Assembly (NCBI GenBank): GCA_017557185.1
Contig: JAFZAP010000069.1
Coordinates: 1 to 54,790 of the forward strand
Reading direction: 5' to 3'
Source: Prevotella sp.
GTDB lineage: Bacteria > Bacteroidota > Bacteroidia > Bacteroidales > Bacteroidaceae
DNA: 54,790 bases
Under the pieces are notes generated by a model that was given only the letters and a program-made list of their open reading frames with translations, made no database searches and was not told where the DNA came from. The first letter of the stretch is position 1; each line of letters opens with the position of its first letter. Positions 48,201 through 54,790 of the stretch are shown here, in pieces. Made by a program: the position numbers and the translations under genes.

Positions 48201-49986
48201 TGAGAACAGCCGCATCGGCAATCTCGGCACGGAGTTCGTGTATATGCCGAAGAGCGACGGCGCCCACTATGTTGATGGTATCCTCTCGCTCGAAGGACAG
48301 GAGATTGCGACCATCAGCGGCACCTATAGCAACAAGGGCGCCGACCAGGGTTATCTCGATGCGACACTCGACCTCGCCCGCATGCCGCTCTCGTTCGTCA
48401 ACGGCTTCATCCCGAACCAGATTATCGGCTTCGAGGGCTACGGCGAAGGAAGCGTGGCGGTGAAGGGACCGCTGTCGCGACCTGTCGTCGATGGCGAAAT
48501 CTATCTCGACTCTGCCTACATGGTGAGCCAGCCCTACGGAGTGCGCCTGCGCTTCGACAACGACCCTGTTGCTATTAAGGGCAGCCGACTGCTCTTCGAG
48601 AACTTCAATATGTATGCCAATAACAGCAGTCCGCTGACCACCTACGGCGAGCTGAACTTCACCGACCCCTCGCGCATGCGCCTCGATTTGAAGATGCGGG
48701 CACAGAACTTCCTGCTCATCGACTCGAAGGAGAATCCGCGGTCGGAAGCCTATGGCAAGGCTTACGTGAACTTCTACGGAAACATCAACGGTCTGCTCAC
48801 CAACCTGATGATGCGTGGAAAGCTCGACGTGCTGGGCACCACCGACCTTACCTATATCCTGCGCGACTCACCGCTGACTACCGACAACCAGTTTGAAGGC
48901 CTCGTGCGCTTCACCGACTTCGCCGACACCACGCAGACCGTTGTGGAGCGTCCCGAGCTCATGGGCTTCTCGATGGATATGACCGTCGATGTGTCGAAGG
49001 GTGCCCACGTGATGGCTTATCTGAACAGCGACAAGAGCAACTACATCGACCTGATGGGCGGCGGCACGCTGCGCATGATCTACAACATGGCCGACAACCT
49101 GCGGCTCACGGGCCGCTACACGCTCGCCAACGGTGAGATGAAATACTCGTTGCCCGTCATTCCGCTGAAGACGTTCACCATTCAGGACGGCAGCTACATC
49201 GAGTTTACCGGACCTCCGATGAATCCGACGCTCAACATCACCGCCACCGAACATGTGAAGACGGCTGTCTCGGCCAGCAACGGCGTGGGACGCAGCGTCG
49301 ACTTCGACTGCGGCGTCATCATCACGAAGACGCTTGAGGACATGGGCTTGGAGTTCACGCTCGACGCGCCTGAGGACATGCAGCTCCACTCCGAGCTGCA
49401 GTCGATGAGCAAGGAGCAGCGGGGCAAGCTCGCGGTGACGATGCTCACAACAGGCATGTATCTGGCCGACGGCAACACCAATGGCTTCTCGATGAACAAC
49501 GCGCTGAACACCTTCCTGCAGAGCGAGATCAACAACATCACGGGCAACGCCCTGCGCACGCTCGACTTCTCCGTTGGCCTCGACAACACCATTGATGCGA
49601 CGGGCAACACCGCCACGAACTATTCGTTCCGCTTCGCCAAGCGCTTCTGGAACAACCGCCTGAAGATTGCCGTCGGCGGTAAGGTTACCACAGGCGCCGA
49701 GATACAGAACCAGAACCAGTCGTTCTTCGACAACGTGACGTTTGAATACCGTCTCGACGACACAGCCAACAAATACGTCACGCTGTTCTACGAAAACAAT
49801 GTCTACGACTGGCTCGACGGTTATACGCAGAAGTACGGTGCCGGTTTCATCTGGCGTCGCTCGCTGCAGCACTTCAAGGATATCTTCAACCTGCGCGGCG
49901 AGAAGACACAACAGCTATTGCCCGCCGTGCGTCGCGACACGCTGCGCCAAGACACCGTCGTCATCAGAAAGGAGGGACAGGAATGA
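45205..49986 (+). CDS. tamB: TamB-like translocation/assembly or lipid-transport protein
   Basis: A 1593-aa AsmA/TamB-superfamily protein. One N-terminal membrane anchor (KWMGAAVLVPVVLVSSVAGL, residues 5-24) is followed by a very long periplasmic beta-rich shaft of repeated AsmA/DUF490-like strands. Near the end is the DUF490/TamB C-terminal domain (about 1290-1560), with LTGRYTLANGEMKYSLPVIP and FAKRFWNNRLKIAVGGKVTT. The family spans the periplasm and moves phospholipids and/or helps outer-membrane protein insertion with an Omp85 partner. The next gene, overlapping by 4 bp (ATGA), encodes that partner. A proline/lysine-rich stretch at about 265-280 is the only clear low-complexity part. Antisense frames over it are shadows. 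Confidence 0.9.
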   Translation: MKKLLKWMGAAVLVPVVLVSSVAGLLYFPPFQRWAVKQASAYASEKTGMDVQVGNVRLRFPLDLEMNEVSVVQRDSVSGAPTDTLAHVGSIVADVKLKPLLKKQVVVDELTLEDAKLNTGDFIKAARVKGRVGKLSVKNSDILLKGKDDPSVGDVNLEDVLLKDADLDIVLADSVPEDTTQSETPWRIVAKKAKIENSNVWLTMPGEVDAKTGKKSPATLVTARLGDATISDGSFDLKNGNYKVGSVDIEKSALAYDKLDGKGKPKASGAKKDNNGGQPDPDHLDMKDLSLHAENISYSDKPAAGQPQLTANLKKLAFKEKSGLDVRNVSGQLAMHAGDNSNGVQTAGRVSLKDGRIETSESSIGGDLDMSLDAFSDLNPGTLKGTVHASLGKQDLMRFMKDMPAGFRQKWPNQQLKIDGVVRGNMKNMSVSDLNVSLPTAFRLKATGTLQNLDNLDRLKADVDVDAHACNASFLKELLPKDLQKDVNIPRNLALKGNVKADGQKYAARFKAQEGNGSLGGTVSYDAGREAYEAKLNANRLALQHFLPNYGLSPLTGTIDLKGQGTDLMSPRTTLSAKANIKQFRYAGYDLAGMKADARVRNGRGYANVTSNNDLLKGVASIDALMSKKRLRGTVVMDLDKADLRRLGVTDSMLTIGGCAHLDIDSDLKHNHKVQGHVGDLTVTTRTETYRPGDMWIDALTTNTQTRAAVDCGDFHLDLDAAGNYERLLDTGNKLMAEAKRQYDERLIDQGRLRSVLPDARLSLSSGRDNFFVEIMNRYGYSFDNLNCNITSSPLDGLNGKLHLESLLVDSMLLDTVNFAIRSDSVRTSYQAQVRNNEKNPQYTFNALVDGVLQDRGTVFGTRLYDDKGELGVRLGLQATMEGDGLMFRAYGKDPVLGYRKFTVNDDNYVFLGRDNRLSADLVLKADDGTGVQIYTNDENDEAKQDITASLHHFDLERVLSVIPYTPDIRGMLNGDLHFVQTDDQVSVSSDLAVQNLVYENSRIGNLGTEFVYMPKSDGAHYVDGILSLEGQEIATISGTYSNKGADQGYLDATLDLARMPLSFVNGFIPNQIIGFEGYGEGSVAVKGPLSRPVVDGEIYLDSAYMVSQPYGVRLRFDNDPVAIKGSRLLFENFNMYANNSSPLTTYGELNFTDPSRMRLDLKMRAQNFLLIDSKENPRSEAYGKAYVNFYGNINGLLTNLMMRGKLDVLGTTDLTYILRDSPLTTDNQFEGLVRFTDFADTTQTVVERPELMGFSMDMTVDVSKGAHVMAYLNSDKSNYIDLMGGGTLRMIYNMADNLRLTGRYTLANGEMKYSLPVIPLKTFTIQDGSYIEFTGPPMNPTLNITATEHVKTAVSASNGVGRSVDFDCGVIITKTLEDMGLEFTLDAPEDMQLHSELQSMSKEQRGKLAVTMLTTGMYLADGNTNGFSMNNALNTFLQSEINNITGNALRTLDFSVGLDNTIDATGNTATNYSFRFAKRFWNNRLKIAVGGKVTTGAEIQNQNQSFFDNVTFEYRLDDTANKYVTLFYENNVYDWLDGYTQKYGAGFIWRRSLQHFKDIFNLRGEKTQQLLPAVRRDTLRQDTVVIRKEGQE

Positions 49987-52502
49987 ACAACCTACACCCG
50001 TTAGCAACAAGCCTCGGCCTCATGGTCCTCGCCCTGCTGGGACTTGTCGCCTGCTCTACCACAGAGAACATCCCCGATGGCGACCAGCTCTTCGTGGGTC
50101 TGACGAAAATCAGCTACGAGCGCAACGACAGCGGCGTTCCTGCTTCGGTGGCCAACAAGAACTTCATTACCACCCAGGAGGAGGTCGAGGCGGCATTGGC
50201 GACGGCGCCCAACGGAGCCCTCTTCGGCAGCTGCTATCATCGCACGCCGTTCCCCTATGGGCTGTGGGTATGGAATGCCTTCTCAGGTAAGGAAGGAAAG
50301 GTGGCGAAGTGGCTCACGGAGTCGTTCGGCAAGCAGCCCGTGCTCATGAGCTGGGTGAATCCCGACCTGCGCGCTCAGGTGGCACAGACCGTGCTCCACA
50401 ATCACGGCTACTTCCACGGGGAGGTGGGCTACAACGTAGTCACACAGCGCAATCCGAAGAAGGCGAAGATAGGCTACGATGTCAGTATGGGGCCGTTACT
50501 CACCATCGACAGCATCAGTTATCTGGGATTTCCCGCCGAGGCCGACAGCCTGATCAGGGCTACCGCCAGTCAGTCGCTGCTGCACACGGGCGATGCCTTC
50601 ACGGCGGCAGCCCTCGACGGCGAGCGCACACGCCTGTCCACGCTCTTCCGCAACAACGGCTACTACTATTATCAGCCTGCCTACGCCAGCTATCTGGCCG
50701 ACACCGTGTCGGTACCGGGCAAGGCCCAGCTGCGACTGCAGTTGGCAAACGGTATCGCCGACGAGGCGCGCCGCAAATACTATATCGGAAATATCACCGT
50801 GAACCTGCAGAAGAGTTTCATGCAGGAGCCTACCGACAGTCTGCGCCGACGGTCGTTCACGCTCCGCTACAACGGCAAGCACTCACCCGTCCGTCCGCGT
50901 GTGGTGATGGGAGCGATGCGCCTGCGCCACAACCAGCCCTACAGCTACGACCTCTATCTCGAATCGGCCAACGCGCTCAATGCCACAGGCCTGTTCTCGA
51001 TGACCGACTTCCAGTTCAACCGTCGCGACGGGCGCGACCTCTCCGACATCGACTTCCTCCGCGAACTGGAGAAGCCGTCCGACTTTCTCGCCCTCACCTC
51101 AAAGCTCTCCACACGCAGCGTGGCGCTGTCGCCCCTGCTGTCGAACGACACCCTCGACCTCGTCGTCAACTGCGTCTTCGACCGCCCCTACGACGTGTAT
51201 CTCGAGACCAATTTCACGAAGCGCACCATCGGACGCATGGGGCCTGAGATGAAGGTGGGCTTCACGAAGCGCAACGTGTTCCGCGGAGGCGAGAAGCTTG
51301 ACATCAACCTGCACGGCTCCTACGAGTGGCAGACGCGGTCGACGCGCGGAGATATGAATACTTATGAATATGGTGCCGACGTGTCGCTCGAGTTCCCGCG
51401 ACTGGTGGCTCCGTTCATGGGCGGCAACCAGCAGATGCGACGACGCATCGAGCGTGCCCGCGAGAGGGGAGTGACGCCCAATCCGTACCGCTGGCGCCGC
51501 GTGGCCACTACGCTGGCAAAGGTGTCGAGCGACATCGTGCGCCGTCCGGGATACTACAAGATGCACGTTGTATCGGGCGAGTGGACCTACCGCTGGCAGC
51601 CCAGTGCCACCAGTCGCCATGAGTTCTCGCCGCTCTCGCTGAAGTATCAGTTCATGAATTCTCACACCGAGAAGTTTGATAGCATCGTGTTCGACAACCC
51701 GTATCTCGTGGCAACGATGAGCGATTACTTCATCCCGCAGATGCGCTATACCTACGTTTACGCCAGCCCAGCCGACAAACTGAACCCCATCCGCTGGGAG
51801 GTCACGCTGTCGGAGTCGGGCAACCTCACGTCGCTGGGGTACATGGCAGCCGGTAGGAAGTGGAAGGAGAAGGACAAGGAACTGTTCAAGAACCCCTATG
51901 CACAGTTCGTGAAGATTGAGACCGACTTCACCAAGACATGGCAGCTCAGCCAGCACTCGCAGCTCGTTGGACACCTCAACGCCGGACTCGGCATCTGCTA
52001 CGGCAACTCCAGCGACCTGCCCTTCAGCGAGCGCTTCTACGTCGGCGGTGCCAACAGCATCCGCGCCTTCCCGTTGCGCAGTATCGGTCCCGGTCGCTTC
52101 ATTGGCGATTTCGATGGCAATCGGCAGGTCTCCTACCTCATGCAGAACGGCGATGTGAAGTTCCAGGGTAACCTTGAATACCGCCAGCGCCTGTTCGGAA
52201 ACCTGCATGGGGCCGTATTCCTCGATGCCGGCAACGTATGGCTGCGCAAGGATATCGGCTGGGAACTCAAGGAGTTTGCCGACCTCTTCGACGATGCGAA
52301 GTTCCGCTTCAACGAGTTCATGAAGCAGATGGCTGTCGGAACGGGCGTCGGCCTGCGCTACGACCTCGACTTCCTCATTCTCCGCCTCGACTGGGGCGTA
52401 GGCCTCCACGTGCCGTTCGAGACCACGAAGAGTGGCTTCTACAACATCGACAAGTTCAGTCGCTATCAGACCCTCCATTTCGCCATCGGCTATCCGTTCT
52501 AA
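49983..52502 (+). CDS. BamA/TamA-like Omp85 outer-membrane protein with lipoprotein signal
   Basis: An 839-aa protein starting with a lipoprotein-type signal (LGLMVLALLGLVAC, Cys about 25, then STTENIPDGDQLF). POTRA-like modules follow (for example TYYIGNITVNLQ-type strands and VVMGAMRLRHNQPYS), then a C-terminal 16-strand surface-antigen barrel. The barrel is seen in FYVGGANSIRAFPLRSIGPG (the conserved RGF-like loop 6 appears here as IRAF), FQGNLEYRQRLFGNLHGAVF and the terminal strand LHFAIGYPF. Overlap with tamB indicates coupling and a TamA-type partnership. A lipidated N-terminus on an Omp85 protein is uncommon outside Bacteroidota. Confidence 0.88.
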   Translation: MNNLHPLATSLGLMVLALLGLVACSTTENIPDGDQLFVGLTKISYERNDSGVPASVANKNFITTQEEVEAALATAPNGALFGSCYHRTPFPYGLWVWNAFSGKEGKVAKWLTESFGKQPVLMSWVNPDLRAQVAQTVLHNHGYFHGEVGYNVVTQRNPKKAKIGYDVSMGPLLTIDSISYLGFPAEADSLIRATASQSLLHTGDAFTAAALDGERTRLSTLFRNNGYYYYQPAYASYLADTVSVPGKAQLRLQLANGIADEARRKYYIGNITVNLQKSFMQEPTDSLRRRSFTLRYNGKHSPVRPRVVMGAMRLRHNQPYSYDLYLESANALNATGLFSMTDFQFNRRDGRDLSDIDFLRELEKPSDFLALTSKLSTRSVALSPLLSNDTLDLVVNCVFDRPYDVYLETNFTKRTIGRMGPEMKVGFTKRNVFRGGEKLDINLHGSYEWQTRSTRGDMNTYEYGADVSLEFPRLVAPFMGGNQQMRRRIERARERGVTPNPYRWRRVATTLAKVSSDIVRRPGYYKMHVVSGEWTYRWQPSATSRHEFSPLSLKYQFMNSHTEKFDSIVFDNPYLVATMSDYFIPQMRYTYVYASPADKLNPIRWEVTLSESGNLTSLGYMAAGRKWKEKDKELFKNPYAQFVKIETDFTKTWQLSQHSQLVGHLNAGLGICYGNSSDLPFSERFYVGGANSIRAFPLRSIGPGRFIGDFDGNRQVSYLMQNGDVKFQGNLEYRQRLFGNLHGAVFLDAGNVWLRKDIGWELKEFADLFDDAKFRFNEFMKQMAVGTGVGLRYDLDFLILRLDWGVGLHVPFETTKSGFYNIDKFSRYQTLHFAIGYPF

Positions 52503-52550
52503 CTAAAAATATCTATCATCATATCAAACTACAAATCAAAAACGAAAACT

Positions 52551-53069
52551 ATGGATTTAGGAAAACTGTTATTAAAGAAGATCGTGGATGTCGCCAAGGA
52601 CTATCTCGATAGCTCAACGAAAGACTTGGAACCCAGACGACAGAGTCGCCCCGAACAGCGCCCTGAGCCTAAGCAAGAGCCCGAGGCGATTGAAAGGACC
52701 GATGCCGAATGGAAGACCTATTTCAGGGAGATCCTCCAGCGGGAATTCTCGTCGTACACCCTTCGCGAGAACGTCAAGGTGACCGACCTGGCAGGTTACG
52801 TCAGCGATGAGTTCAAACTCTACAAGAAACGCCCGAACCAAGTCTATAAAGCCGAGTGGGGACAGCCCTACACGTTTGTGCTTGAGAGCGCCGGCGCGCC
52901 GAAAGCAGTCGTCATGCTTGGCGACGGCCACAGCCACGACAGCAATGTGAAGTACCTTATCGCTAGGATGTATGCCAAGAAGCTGGGCATGCCCTACATC
53001 AACTTCTATACGCAGATGCCCAACGAAAGGAGCTATGTCGTCGAGCGTGTACGCAAGTTCCTGGACTGA
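52551..53069 (+). CDS. Uncharacterised soluble protein upstream of the RT cassette
   Basis: A 172-aa cytoplasmic protein. An N-terminal helix (MDLGKLLLKKIVDVAKDYLD) precedes a low-complexity Arg/Glu/Pro/Gln linker (about 27-50, RRQSRPEQRPEPKQEPEAIE). The C-terminal alpha/beta domain runs about 55-172 with TDAEWKTYFREILQREFSSY, then YKAEWGQPYTFVLES, GAPKAVVMLGDGHSHDSNVK and KLGMPYINFYTQMPNERSYV. The E-x(n)-VVMLGDG... pattern recalls small nuclease-like or nucleotide-binding folds, but no catalytic motif is certain and I do not recognise the family. It is 48 bp after the Omp85 gene and 175 bp before the reverse transcriptase, so it may belong to either unit. Confidence 0.65.
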   Translation: MDLGKLLLKKIVDVAKDYLDSSTKDLEPRRQSRPEQRPEPKQEPEAIERTDAEWKTYFREILQREFSSYTLRENVKVTDLAGYVSDEFKLYKKRPNQVYKAEWGQPYTFVLESAGAPKAVVMLGDGHSHDSNVKYLIARMYAKKLGMPYINFYTQMPNERSYVVERVRKFLD

Positions 53070-53101
53070 GGCAGTTAGCCTGAATTATTCAAGTTTGAAC
53101 T

Positions 53102-53237
53102 AAGAAAAAGGGGATGCAGCATGAGCTGCGCCTGTAGAGGAGGCAGCCTTCCCACCACTACGTTTTGCAGGCAACAGGGCAAGGTATCCTCTCGTGATCA
53201 GCAATTTTGCTGATTCAAAATCATTCCCCTTTTTCTT
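53102..53237 (+). ncRNA. Candidate RT-associated RNA bounded by an inverted repeat
   Basis: AAGAAAAAGGGGATG (53102-53116) is the reverse complement, with one bulged base, of CATTCCCCTTTTTCTT (53222-53237). Between the arms are a GCAGC-ATGA-GCTGC hairpin (53117-53130), AGAGGA (from 53136) with TCCTCT, CCTGT/ACAGG as an alternative, and ATCAGCA-ATTT-TGCTGAT (53197-53214). The right arm ends 7 bp before the RT ATG. Retron RNAs (msr-msd) have this placement and this kind of terminal inverted repeat (a1/a2), with a size of roughly 100-200 nt. Expression and reverse transcription are not shown. Confidence 0.5.
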
Positions 53238-53244
53238 TTCTCAT

Positions 53245-54450
53245 ATGGAAAGTATCCTCACGCAACTTACCCGGCAGGAGACGTGGGAAGAGTTTCTTGC
53301 CTACCGGCTGTTGAAAGGCCGCTTCAACTGGCATGAGTTCGACGAAGCCGACAGCTATGTCGATCGTGAAGACTACCTCCCCCTGGCACAGAAGATAGCC
53401 CAAGGGGGGCGGTTGGGCATTCCCGTGAAGAAGATCATCAACAAGATGGGAACGGGCAAGAAACGAGTGGTTTACAGCTTCGCGCCTGACGAGATGATGC
53501 TCCTTAAACTCATCGCCTTCAAGCTCTACGACTACGACCATTGCTTCGCACCTAACTGCTACGCGTTCCGGCGGGGCATGCGAGCCTGCGACGCCATCTT
53601 CCACATCCAGCGAGCCGTAGCAGGGCGCAGCATATGGGCCTACAAGCTCGACATCCACGACTATTTCAATTCCATTTCCATCGATCTCCTCCTGCCCATG
53701 CTCGCCGAGATGATGGCCGATGACCAGCCGTTGTACCGTTTCTTCCAGAACATGCTCACCGACAACCGAGCCGTTTACAACGGTGACACCATCCTCGAAC
53801 AGCACGGCGTGATGGCAGGCACACCCACCTCGCCCTTTCTCGCCGATGTCTATCTGAAGGAAGTCGACCGCTATTTCCATGAAGCCAACATCGTCTACGC
53901 CCGCTATTCCGACGACATCATCCTCTTCGCACCCGACCTCGCCACCCTTGATGCCCACAAGAGCCGTATGGCAGCATTCCTCCGTCAGTACCGGCTTCAG
54001 GTAAACCCCGACAAGGAGAAAACCTACACGCCCGATGAGGCCTACGAGTTCCTCGGCTTCAAGTGTCACGCCGGCGATATCGACATTTCAGAAGCCACCA
54101 AAAAGAAGATGAAGGGTAAAATCCGACGCACTGCCAAGTCACTCCAGCGCTGGAGCTCAAAGAACCACATCGAGCCCGAGAAAGCCATGAAAGCACTCAT
54201 CAACCGCTTCAACTGCGTCTTCTTCGAGAACGACGACACCGACGCCCTCACTTGGTCACGATGGTTCTTCCCCGTCATTACCCGTACCGACGGCCTCAGG
54301 GACATCGACCACTACCTCCAGCAGAACATCCGCTTCCTCAGCACGGGAAAACACAACAAGGCCAACTTCAGAACCGATTACGCCCACCTCAAACGCCTGG
54401 GCTACAAAAGTCTGGTGAACGAATACTTCAACTTCAAGGAAGCCAAATAA
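53245..54450 (+). CDS. Stand-alone reverse transcriptase (retron-like or group II-like lineage)
   Basis: A 401-aa RNA-directed DNA polymerase. RT motifs in order: FAPNCYAFRRG (about 101), catalytic Asp136 in YKLDIHDYFNSI, QHGVMAGTPTSPFLADVYL (about 186-204), active-site ARYSDDIILFA (Asp223 and Asp224; YSDD instead of YADD), and EKTYTPDEAYEFLGFKC (about 258-274). A thumb and helical C-terminus follow, ending GKHNKANFRTDYAHLKRLGY and KSLVNEYFNFKEAK. No maturase, HNH, integrase or protease domain. The retron hallmark VTG is not seen where expected, and no NAxxH was found. ATG at 53245 is preferred to GTG 53194, which lies in the RNA hairpin. No toxin or effector gene is visible within the window. 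Confidence 0.9.
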   Translation: MESILTQLTRQETWEEFLAYRLLKGRFNWHEFDEADSYVDREDYLPLAQKIAQGGRLGIPVKKIINKMGTGKKRVVYSFAPDEMMLLKLIAFKLYDYDHCFAPNCYAFRRGMRACDAIFHIQRAVAGRSIWAYKLDIHDYFNSISIDLLLPMLAEMMADDQPLYRFFQNMLTDNRAVYNGDTILEQHGVMAGTPTSPFLADVYLKEVDRYFHEANIVYARYSDDIILFAPDLATLDAHKSRMAAFLRQYRLQVNPDKEKTYTPDEAYEFLGFKCHAGDIDISEATKKKMKGKIRRTAKSLQRWSSKNHIEPEKAMKALINRFNCVFFENDDTDALTWSRWFFPVITRTDGLRDIDHYLQQNIRFLSTGKHNKANFRTDYAHLKRLGYKSLVNEYFNFKEAK

Positions 54451-54790
54451 TAAGTGCCCCTGCAGGGCCTGCAGTATTGAGAAGTGCGGTGGGGGTCGCT
54501 CAATAACTTTAACTAGCATTAACATCGCGGAAACACCCGTTTTTGCGCACGTTTGCCCAAAAGCCATTATATTTGGACACTGTGTAACCCAGAAGAGTTG
54601 CACCCGTAGCACCGGCGACACCGAGCCGCGCAAGCGCGAAGTGAAAAGTGAATAGTGAAAAATACATGGTAGAACAATTTGAACGCCGAAGGCATTGAAC
54701 GTGACAAAGTCACAATTGAACTTCTTGAACTCGACCGCGCTCGGCGACGTAAGGAGACGTTTTCGCAGCATAGCGGAGAAAGAAGGGAGA
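54451..54790. other. Gene-free 3' flank of the RT with promoter-like and repeat sequences
   Basis: Contains the CTGCAGGGCCTGCAG palindrome (54460-54474), a TATATTTG box (54568-54575) with a TTTG 22 bp upstream, GCCGCGCAAGCGCG, three heptamers of the type GTGAAAA/GTGAATA (54641-54661), and GTGAC-AAA-GTCAC. No gene is seen; the box may drive something beyond the window. Confidence 0.4.

Noticed and set aside
53070-54450. Diversity-generating retroelement
   Set aside because: No accessory (Avd) gene, no template/variable repeat pair with adenine-biased mismatches, and no C-type lectin target gene in the window.
53245-54450. Group II intron
   Set aside because: No domain V-like hairpin with an AGC triad was recognised around the gene, and the RT lacks maturase-type DNA-binding and endonuclease extensions.

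Overview
The window looks like chromosomal DNA of a Prevotellaceae-type Bacteroidota (Prevotella/Segatella lineage). The evidence is recurrent promoters of the Bacteroidota form TTTG-N19/20-TANNTTTG, weak or absent Shine-Dalgarno sequences, an RprX/RprY-like two-component pair, PPi-dependent phosphofructokinase, GH2/GH27 glycosidases with Bacteroidota-type tails, an SSS transporter fused to a kelch mutarotase, and a TamB plus BamA/TamA-like pair. No rRNA, CRISPR array, transposase or phage module was seen.

Layout. 1-3.4 kb: NAD+ synthetase and an ATP-grasp-like protein. 3.6-8.3 kb (minus): a MacAB-TolC-type export operon (outer-membrane factor, adaptor, ATPase, permease). 8.5-9.4 kb (minus): riboflavin synthase behind a promoter-driven rod-shaped RNA (6S-like or a leader). 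9.4-15.1 kb (minus): five tightly packed genes (small protein, PlsC-like acyltransferase, amidase-like exported protein, small protein, YgiQ radical SAM). 15.3-20.3 kb (plus): PPi-PFK, GH25 lysozyme, rprX-rprY. 20.4-22.0 kb (minus): acyl-CoA/ACP ligase. 22.1-22.9 kb: a non-coding 22-bp phased array (array A). 22.9-26.7 kb: a beta-propeller exported protein and a GH27 alpha-galactosidase. 27-28.4 kb: rpsF-rpsR-rplI. 28.5-36 kb: rpe, a 41-aa protein, a short TrpF-like protein, the mutarotase-SSS fusion and two MFS carriers. 36-37 kb: a candidate small RNA, tRNA-Met(CAU) with a duplicated 3' end, and TetR. 37.6-41.3 kb: fabG and a GH2 enzyme. 41.4-41.75 kb: a second 22-bp array (array B). 41.9-44.2 kb: ECF sigma factor, membrane partner and exported protein. 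44.4-53.1 kb: an RluA enzyme, TamB, a BamA/TamA-like protein and an unknown protein. 53.1-54.45 kb: a stand-alone reverse transcriptase preceded by a non-coding segment bounded by an inverted repeat.

Most genes are core metabolism, envelope biogenesis and glycan use. The unexplained material is in the spacers. It comprises two diverged 22-bp arrays sharing period, core and a head motif in the same phase, a retron-like RNA-plus-RT cassette whose RT lacks the usual retron VTG signature, GC-rich palindromic repeats (two of them inside an MFS coding sequence), and heptamer tandem repeats next to gene starts.

All assignments come from reading the sequence and knowledge of protein families. No database search or folding program was run.
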